NCBI GenBank assembly: GCA_003138975.1
Contig: PLHQ01000105.1
Coordinates: 11,113-52,993 of the forward strand
Direction of reading: 5' to 3'
Length of the DNA: 41,881 nt
From: Acidobacteriaceae bacterium
GTDB lineage: Bacteria > Acidobacteriota > Terriglobia > Terriglobales > Acidobacteriaceae
Part shown: positions 36,047 through 41,881 of the stretch, piece by piece
How the letters are laid out: each line of letters starts with the position of its first letter
Position numbering within the stretch: position 1 is the first letter of the stretch
Notes under the pieces: generated by a model
The model's input: the letters and a program-made list of their open reading frames with translations, nothing else
What the model was told of the DNA's origin: nothing
The model's database searches: none
Program-made: the position numbers and the translations under genes

Positions 36047-36109
36047 CGTTCGCAACCCACGCAACAGAATCAGGCAACCGAAAAGTTCTTGTGAGACTCT
36101 TTTCACGGA

Positions 36110-39085
36110 ATGGAATATTTGATGAAGTTACGGAAGCATTTGTCTTTTTTCTCCTTTTTTTTATTGTTGCAGTTGTGTGCGACGCTCGCCGTGTCCCAGA
36201 CTCCCGCGGCGCAGCCTGCCTCAGGAAGTTTGCATGGGCAAGTGAATGATCCTTCTGGCGCCGCTATCTCCAACGCCAGCGTTGTACTTACGCCGGCAGA
36301 GGCTGGCTCGACGCCCATTAAAACGCAAGCGAACGGCCAAGGCCAGTATGAATTCAAGGGTCTGGGCCCGGGGCAGTACACATTGAACGTTGTTGCCCAG
36401 GGATTCTCGGTTTACGAAAACGACAATGTGGTTATTAGCGCAGGTCCGGCCCTGCTCCTTAATGTCGCAATGGCCATTGAAGTTGAGCAGCAGAAGATCC
36501 AGGTTTCCGACACGGCGCCAACTGTCGATATCAATCCCGCCAGCAACGCCGGAGCCATTACTATCTCGGGCAAGGAATTAGAGGCTCTGCCCGACGACCC
36601 CGACGAATTGCTCACGGACTTGCAAGCCCTTGCCGGACCTTCCGCGGGGCCCAATGGCGGCCAGCTCTACATCGATGGCTTTACCGCCGGCCAACTTCCT
36701 CCCAAGGAATCCATTCGTGAGATTCGCATTAATCAGAATCCATTTTCTTCGGAATATGACAAGCTGGGCTACGGCCGGATTGAGGTGTTCACCAAGCCCG
36801 GCACTGATAAATTTCATGGCCAGTTTTTCATCGACGGAAATGATTCCGCTTTCAACTCGCCCAACCCTTTCGCGGGTCCGGAGCCCGGTTACGATTCCAC
36901 TCAGTTCAGCGGCAACGTCAGCGGTCCGATCAACAAGAAAGCGTCATTTTATCTCGATGCCCAGCGCCGCAACATTAACGATCTTCAGGCCGTAAATGCC
37001 ATCACGCTCGATCCGACCACTTTCACCGAGACGCCGTTCATCCAGGCGGTACCCTTCCCCAGGCATCGAACCAACATTACCCCTCGTGTCGACTATGCTC
37101 TCAGCAAGAACAACACCCTGACCGTGCGCTACCAGTATTATCGCGATACCGAGGATAACGAAGGCGTCGGCGCATTCACCTTGCCTTCTCAGGGCCACAA
37201 CTCCGACTCCACCGAGCACACTCTGCAAATCAGCGACACGCAAATCATTGGCGCAAAGATTGTGAATGAAACGCGATTCCAGTATTTGCGCGAGCTCGAC
37301 AATCAGTTCGCGCTGAACACGCAGCCGACTCTCACCGTCTTGGGATCTTTCTACGGCGGAGGCAACAACCAGGGCAACATTCTCGACCACCAGGACCACT
37401 ACGAACTGCAGAACTACACTTCCATCATCCACGGCAATCACACGATTAAGTTCGGAGCGCGACTGCGGGGCATTCGAGACGCGAACAGCCAGACTTCCGG
37501 ATTCAACGGAGAATTTACGTTCTCTTCGCTGCTCAGCACATCGCAGGAAACCGGTTGCGTGCCGACCGCGGGACAAGCGCCTTGCCCAATCTCCTACGCA
37601 TCCGCCATTCAGAACGCCGCAAACCCCACCACGCCAATAGCTACCCAACTCACTTACACAACAGGTACGCCGACGCTGGTGGCGGGCAATTTTGATACCG
37701 GACTTTACTACCAGGATGATTGGAAGGTGCGCTCCAACATTACTCTTAGCTACGGGCTGCGCTTCGAAACTCAGACTGGGATTCAGGATCACGCAGACTG
37801 GGCGCCACGCCTGGGTTTTGCCTGGGGCGTGGGAGGCAAAAGCGCTCCGCCCAAGTTTGTTCTGCGCGGCGGATTCGGTATTTTTTATGACCGCTTTCAG
37901 GAGGCCCAAATCCTGCAAGCCGACCGCTTGAACGGCATCAACCAGAAACAGTTTGTCATTGACAACCCCCAGTGCCCGTCCCTCACAGATTTTTCTGCGT
38001 GCACCGGTGCGGCCATCCCCGTCACGCCCACGATTTACCAGATCAGCCCACGCCTGCACGCGCCTTACACGTTGCAATCCGCCATCAGTGTGGAACGTCA
38101 ACTCACTAAGGTCGCAACCTTGAACGTGACTTACTTGAACTCTCGCGGCTTTGACCAGTTGCTCACCATCAACGCCAACGCTCCCTATCCCGGAACCCCG
38201 TGCAGTCCCACCTGCCCGACTCCCACCGAAAATCTCTACCGCTACGTTTCCGAAGCGGTCTTTCGCCAGAATCAGCTGATTACCAACACCAACGTGCGGG
38301 TCGGATCGAAGGTTCAACTTTTCGGCTACTACGTCCTCAACTACGCCAACAGCGATACCTCCGGCGTTTCCAGTTTTCCCTCGAACTCCTACAACATCAG
38401 CGCCGACTACGGCCGCGCTTCCTTTGACATCCGCAATCGGCTCTTCTTTGGCGGCTCTTTCGCTCTTCCTTACAACTTCCGTCTGAGTCCGTTCATGATC
38501 GCAAGCTCCGGTTCTCCCTTCAACATCACCACGACCAATGATCTCAACGACGATTCCATCTTCAACGATCGTCCGGGATTTGTTTCCACTGCGACGTGTG
38601 CGACGACGGTAAACACACCGCCTTCGACCACCTATTGCACGTCGCTCGGAACCTTCGACGCTCGACCCACTGCCGGTGAAAAAATTACACCCATCAACTA
38701 CGGCACCGGTCCATCGCAGTTCACGCTGAATCTCCGTCTTACGAAGACTTTCGGTTTCGGTCCCAAGACCGGTCGCGCGGCTGGCAATCAAGGGCCCGGT
38801 GGTGGTCCAGGAGGAGGTGGTGGTGGCGGACGCGGTGGTGGCGGACCGCGCGGTCCTCTTTTCGGTAGCGGGCCGGGCGGAATGCCCAGCGGCTCTGATC
38901 GCCGCTACAATCTGACTTTCGGCGTTATAGCGCGCAATGCTCTTAGCAAAGTGAATTACGCAAACCCTAGCGGCATTCTCGGTTCACGATTCTTTGATAC
39001 GCCGAACGGGCTTCCGTCAAGCGGACCTTTCTCCAATTCTGCTGCCGTTCGCCGTATCGATTTGCAGGCGACCTTTAGCTTCTGA
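36110..39085 (+). CDS. TonB-dependent receptor, Oar-like, with carboxypeptidase-regulatory domain
   Basis: 991 residues; an ATG at 36122, with GGAA 8 bases upstream, is an alternative start. The signal peptide ends near VSQTPAAQ. Residues about 42-125 form a carboxypeptidase-regulatory/beta-sandwich domain (GSLHGQVNDPSGAAISNASV). A plug-like region follows (about 140-240), then a long outer-membrane beta-barrel to the terminal Phe (LQATFSF), the usual barrel signature. A run of about 35 residues, mostly Gly with Pro/Arg, interrupts the barrel near residues 895-925. Such receptors in Acidobacteriota are many and probably import plant-polymer fragments or siderophores; the ligand is unknown. 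A 615-codon open frame on the other strand is a codon-bias shadow. Confidence 0.92.
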   Translation: MEYLMKLRKHLSFFSFFLLLQLCATLAVSQTPAAQPASGSLHGQVNDPSGAAISNASVVLTPAEAGSTPIKTQANGQGQYEFKGLGPGQYTLNVVAQGFSVYENDNVVISAGPALLLNVAMAIEVEQQKIQVSDTAPTVDINPASNAGAITISGKELEALPDDPDELLTDLQALAGPSAGPNGGQLYIDGFTAGQLPPKESIREIRINQNPFSSEYDKLGYGRIEVFTKPGTDKFHGQFFIDGNDSAFNSPNPFAGPEPGYDSTQFSGNVSGPINKKASFYLDAQRRNINDLQAVNAITLDPTTFTETPFIQAVPFPRHRTNITPRVDYALSKNNTLTVRYQYYRDTEDNEGVGAFTLPSQGHNSDSTEHTLQISDTQIIGAKIVNETRFQYLRELDNQFALNTQPTLTVLGSFYGGGNNQGNILDHQDHYELQNYTSIIHGNHTIKFGARLRGIRDANSQTSGFNGEFTFSSLLSTSQETGCVPTAGQAPCPISYASAIQNAANPTTPIATQLTYTTGTPTLVAGNFDTGLYYQDDWKVRSNITLSYGLRFETQTGIQDHADWAPRLGFAWGVGGKSAPPKFVLRGGFGIFYDRFQEAQILQADRLNGINQKQFVIDNPQCPSLTDFSACTGAAIPVTPTIYQISPRLHAPYTLQSAISVERQLTKVATLNVTYLNSRGFDQLLTINANAPYPGTPCSPTCPTPTENLYRYVSEAVFRQNQLITNTNVRVGSKVQLFGYYVLNYANSDTSGVSSFPSNSYNISADYGRASFDIRNRLFFGGSFALPYNFRLSPFMIASSGSPFNITTTNDLNDDSIFNDRPGFVSTATCATTVNTPPSTTYCTSLGTFDARPTAGEKITPINYGTGPSQFTLNLRLTKTFGFGPKTGRAAGNQGPGGGPGGGGGGGRGGGGPRGPLFGSGPGGMPSGSDRRYNLTFGVIARNALSKVNYANPSGILGSRFFDTPNGLPSSGPFSNSAAVRRIDLQATFSF

Positions 39086-39245
39086 TGCTGTGGGGGATAA
39101 TTCGCAACGCGGAAACTTGGTTGAGCGTTCTTTACAACGCGCGCCAGCAGCGGCGAGAATCCCTTCCGTCCACACTCAGTTCCCTCGTTCGGTTATGCTG
39201 GATGGACGGATGCGTAACCGTAAATGCCCGTAGAGTAAGTTCCGT

Positions 39246-40121
39246 TTGCCGCTGATCCCCACCACAAGACGTCAGTTTCTCTACCGGTCGGCAGCCGCCG
39301 GCACGCTCGCGATGGCCGGTGACTCTCTCTTGCTAGAGCCGAACCACCCTCACATCGTGCGTCAGGATTTCTGGCTACCACGCTGGCCCGAGCGGATGAA
39401 TGGTTTCACTATCGCGCTGCTCAGCGACTTTCATTACGACCCTTATTTTTCCATCTACCCCTTGCATGCTGCCATTCCGCTTGTGAATGGCCTTCGCCCC
39501 GACCTGATCGTTCTCACGGGAGATTTCGTTTCTGTGCCCTTGGTCGAAGACGATGCCAAGGGGGCGTTCGCGGCCGAACCATGCGCTCGCGTCCTGCGCC
39601 AGATGACTGCGGCTCACGGCCTCTGGGCGGTCATGGGAAATCACGATGCGGAGACGGGCCCCGAACATGTGGCGCGCGCACTCCAAGCCGAGAACATTCA
39701 TGTGCTGGCGAATCAGTCCGTCGCGATCGAGCGCGATGGCACGCGCGTCTGGCTCGCCGGCATCAATGACGTCCTCAGCGGAACCGCCGATCTCGCGAAT
39801 ACTTTGCATGGTGTTCCCACCGGCGAAGCCGTGATCCTGCTCGCCCACGAGCCCGACTTTGCGGATGAAGCCTCAAGATTTCCCATCGACCTTCAACTCT
39901 CCGGACATTCTCACGGTGGTCAGGTGAGAATCCCGCTGCTCCCTCCCCTGTATTTGCCTGCAATGGCAAAGAAATACATTTTGGGGACTTATCACGTTGG
40001 TCGCCTCACTCTCTATACCAACGCGGGCTTAGGAACCGTTGGCGTTCCAGTCCGATTGAATTGCCCGCCCGAAATTACGCTGTTGACGCTCCGATCTTCG
40101 GCGGGCCGTTATGCGGGCTGA
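39246..40121 (+). CDS. Tat-type metallophosphoesterase
   Basis: 291 residues from a TTG; no ATG fits before the signal. The twin-arginine signal is TTRRQFLYRSAAAG. The calcineurin-like motifs are all present: SDFHYD, TGDFV, GNHDA, LLAHEPD and GHSHGGQ, so two metal ions should be bound. It resembles YaeI/LpxG-type enzymes (phosphodiester or UDP-diacylglucosamine hydrolysis), but the substrate cannot be told. Export to the periplasm is likely from the Tat signal. 160 bases after the receptor gene, same strand. Confidence 0.9.
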   Translation: MPLIPTTRRQFLYRSAAAGTLAMAGDSLLLEPNHPHIVRQDFWLPRWPERMNGFTIALLSDFHYDPYFSIYPLHAAIPLVNGLRPDLIVLTGDFVSVPLVEDDAKGAFAAEPCARVLRQMTAAHGLWAVMGNHDAETGPEHVARALQAENIHVLANQSVAIERDGTRVWLAGINDVLSGTADLANTLHGVPTGEAVILLAHEPDFADEASRFPIDLQLSGHSHGGQVRIPLLPPLYLPAMAKKYILGTYHVGRLTLYTNAGLGTVGVPVRLNCPPEITLLTLRSSAGRYAG

Positions 40122-40278
40122 GATGTGCAATTGCCTTCACACGGGCAAACCATGAACATCATCAATTGTCCGCAAATGATTAACATCAGACTGTTTACAC
40201 AAGGCGCAAGCTGGCCCCAGACTTGCCGGTAGCAGGGCATACGGGCGCCTACCCCCGTTCGAAATCGAGGGTGCCAAT

Positions 40279-40716
40279 ATGCTTCGTCGCCTCTGGCCTT
40301 GGTTTCTAATCTTTGGAATTCCTGCCGCTGCCTCTGTGCAGTCAGCAACCCCGCATTTTCGCCAGGCAGTTTTAGTGGACCGCGAACACCGACTCTGGAA
40401 GACTCCTATCCGCGCCTCCGAGTTCAGCGACGTGCCGCACGTGAGCGCGCGGGCACGTTGCGAAGACACGCAGCCACCTGAGGCTCTCACTACGCCCGTT
40501 CCGTTGATGGTTCCGGCGGCCGCTGGCATCAAGGTTAAGGTTAGCTTCATCATTGGCGCGGATGGACGGGTGCATAGTCCTCTGATTCTGGTAAGCGCCG
40601 GACCTGCGGGTGACCGGAACGTACTGCAAACCGTGCGCTCCTGGCGATACCGTCCGGCAACCTGCAACGGAGTGCCCACCGAAGCTGAGGGGAAGATCGA
40701 GTTTTCCCGTCGTTGA
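40279..40716 (+). CDS. Secreted TonB-C-domain protein
   Basis: 145 residues. An N-terminal hydrophobic signal (LWPWFLIFGIPAAASVQSA) is followed by a TonB C-terminal-like domain at about 85-145 (IKVKVSFIIGADGRVHSPLI, VLQTVRSWRYRPA, GKIEFSRR). It lacks the Pro-rich spanning segment of true TonB, so it probably binds a partner in the periplasm rather than transducing energy. It is close to the receptor and phosphoesterase genes. Confidence 0.8.
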   Translation: MLRRLWPWFLIFGIPAAASVQSATPHFRQAVLVDREHRLWKTPIRASEFSDVPHVSARARCEDTQPPEALTTPVPLMVPAAAGIKVKVSFIIGADGRVHSPLILVSAGPAGDRNVLQTVRSWRYRPATCNGVPTEAEGKIEFSRR

Positions 40717-40777
40717 GACGCGCTCGCTTGGGCTAGAATGGAGCGTATCCTGACCGAATCACAGCGCGGTCTGAATC

Positions 40778-41881
40778 GTGGATAGAGATAAGAAACCCGG
40801 CAAGCTATCTGACGCGACTCCCGCGCCTCATTCTGATGAAGCAGCGCCTGGCATTGGACCCTCCGATCCGGCGCCAGATGAGGCCAATCGGCGTCTATTT
40901 CCTGAGATGCGTCGTCCAAAGCCGAATCAGGAAGCGATTGCCGCGGCTTTGCAGGCCGTGCAGCGGCTCACCGTGAAGATGGATTCCGAGACGGTTGTAG
41001 AAGAAACCACGCCGCAAACGACTCCCAGTTCCTCGAACGCTTGCCCTTCTTGCGGGCATCAGAATCGTGAGGGCAACAAGTTCTGCGGCATGTGCGGACT
41101 GACCATAGACGCTGCCCCAAAACAACGGCGCGCTGTCGATTCGCCAAGTCTCGAGTTGCCCGCTCTTGAGTCACCCGACGCGGCGATAGCGAATCTCGTC
41201 AAGGAGTTGACGCAAGCCCCTTTACTAGCGCCGGAAGCCACGCAGGAGGTTCATCCGCCCGAAGGCGCTTCTTCCGGGACGCATCACTATCACCATCATT
41301 ACCATCACCACTATTTCGAGGGCGGAGTGGAAGGCGCGGTTGGTGCGCCGCGAGCCAATGCTCCCGAGAGCGCGCGTGAGGCCGACCGTCTGCGCATCGC
41401 CGCGGCTGCGAAGGGCGAACCGATGAGCCGCAGCGAGGCTGCGGTTCGGCGTCTCACACAGGAATGGGTTTTGGCCTGCAACACGCGGCAGCTCGATGAA
41501 CTGCTCGATCTCTATTCTCCGGATGCGCTGGTGCTGCGCTCGAACCTTCCTCTGCTACGCGGCGCTGCGGCGGTGCGCGAGTTCTTCTTCTCGGCGCTCG
41601 AATCCGGTCTCGGAGAAGTGGAGGTTGAACCGATCCGCGTGGAAGTGGTTGGCGACCTGGCGCATGAAGTGGGACGATACAGCGCGCTGGTTCCGGGCAC
41701 TGCGGGGAAGCGCCGCGAAGAGCGTGGTAAGTATCTGTGGGTCTTCGCCAAGCAAAGCGGCGGTGAGTGGAAGCTGATCTCGGAATGCTGGTCGAGCGAC
41801 CTCACTTTGAGCAATGCGGAATCGGACATTCCCAAAGCCGCGATTCCGTCGGCATCGAAAACGCAGACGCGAAGAAGCTAG
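40778..41881 (+). CDS. Zinc-ribbon / His-rich / NTF2-like protein
   Basis: 367 residues from a GTG, ending on the last base of the window. The N-terminal about 85 residues are disordered and charged. A double-CxxC zinc ribbon follows (CPSCGHQNREGNKFCGMCG, about 89-107). A His/Tyr run of about a dozen residues (near 169-180) lies in a linker. An SnoaL/DUF4440 NTF2-like domain occupies about 225-345 (EWVLACNTRQLDELLDLYSPDALV, WVFAKQSGGEWKLISECW). There is no signal peptide or membrane helix, so it is cytoplasmic. No enzyme activity can be assigned; NTF2-like folds bind small ligands or act as steroid-isomerase-like enzymes. Confidence 0.85.
   Translation: MDRDKKPGKLSDATPAPHSDEAAPGIGPSDPAPDEANRRLFPEMRRPKPNQEAIAAALQAVQRLTVKMDSETVVEETTPQTTPSSSNACPSCGHQNREGNKFCGMCGLTIDAAPKQRRAVDSPSLELPALESPDAAIANLVKELTQAPLLAPEATQEVHPPEGASSGTHHYHHHYHHHYFEGGVEGAVGAPRANAPESAREADRLRIAAAAKGEPMSRSEAAVRRLTQEWVLACNTRQLDELLDLYSPDALVLRSNLPLLRGAAAVREFFFSALESGLGEVEVEPIRVEVVGDLAHEVGRYSALVPGTAGKRREERGKYLWVFAKQSGGEWKLISECWSSDLTLSNAESDIPKAAIPSASKTQTRRS

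Noticed and set aside
36944-38791. 615-codon open frame antisense to the TonB-dependent receptor
   Set aside because: It lies wholly inside a clear outer-membrane receptor gene, has no recognisable domain, and its Arg/Val/Gly-rich content is what the opposite strand of such a gene gives.

Overview
The window most likely comes from an Acidobacteriota chromosome (Terriglobia/Koribacter-like soil or peat lineage). This is inferred from gene families: a very long SBBP-repeat/choice-of-anchor-D secreted protein, an Oar-type TonB-dependent receptor with an N-terminal carboxypeptidase-regulatory domain, secreted proteins with 'ELPEAPS'-like mature N-termini, several sigma-54 activators, and a small MPGRGRSSF protein that I associate with this phylum. 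GC content is moderate to high. I saw no phage, insertion sequence, CRISPR array, rRNA or tRNA.

Layout. (1) 1-5000, minus strand: an operon for a Tat-exported PaoABC-type molybdenum hydroxylase ([2Fe-2S], molybdopterin and FAD/[4Fe-4S] subunits) ending in a multi-haem cytochrome b cut by the left edge. A -24/-12 (sigma-54) promoter candidate precedes it, and the remnant of a sigma-54 activator lies upstream. (2) 5900-11300: signalling genes, namely a membrane PAS-GGDEF-EAL protein, an NtrC-type response regulator, a doubtful 75-aa basic ORF and a receiver-PilZ protein. (3) 11800-15800: the large secreted beta-propeller protein and a small secreted protein of unknown function. (4) 16100-24730: gluconokinase converges on a minus-strand carbon-fixation cluster read as FGGY sugar kinase - histidine phosphatase/phosphoglycerate mutase - sigma-54 activator with an N-terminal NAD-type Rossmann domain - cbbL - cbbS - cbbX - prk. 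The 467-base gap before cbbL holds repeated CATATGAG boxes, a CATTGCT/AGCAATG palindrome, a strong -24/-12 promoter match and a leader hairpin. (5) 25000-27900: a DEAD-box RNA helicase with an extended -10 promoter and long leader faces a coupled operon of a 51-aa basic protein, a degenerate receiver protein and an RRM protein. (6) 28250-31430: a FecR-like gene broken by one in-frame TGA, then an osmoprotectant-type ABC transporter. (7) 31470-34690: a PhzF-like enzyme divergent from a two-gene ergothioneine operon (egtB, egtD). (8) 34800-41881: a secreted DUF5666-like protein, the TonB-dependent receptor, a Tat-type metallophosphoesterase, a TonB-C-domain protein and a zinc-ribbon/His-rich/NTF2-like protein ending on the last base.

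The most notable region is the carbon-fixation cluster. It has red-type RuBisCO and its activase CbbX, a plant/cyanobacterial-type phosphoribulokinase, no LysR-type CbbR next to it, and a sigma-54 activator whose sensor looks able to bind a dinucleotide. With two sugar kinases and a phosphoglycerate-mutase-like protein nearby, the genes suggest a redox-controlled route in which ribulose 5-phosphate from sugars is turned into 3-phosphoglycerate with CO2 fixation. That is a hypothesis. Enzyme identities are firm for RuBisCO, CbbX and PRK, moderate for the kinases, and inferential for the regulation.
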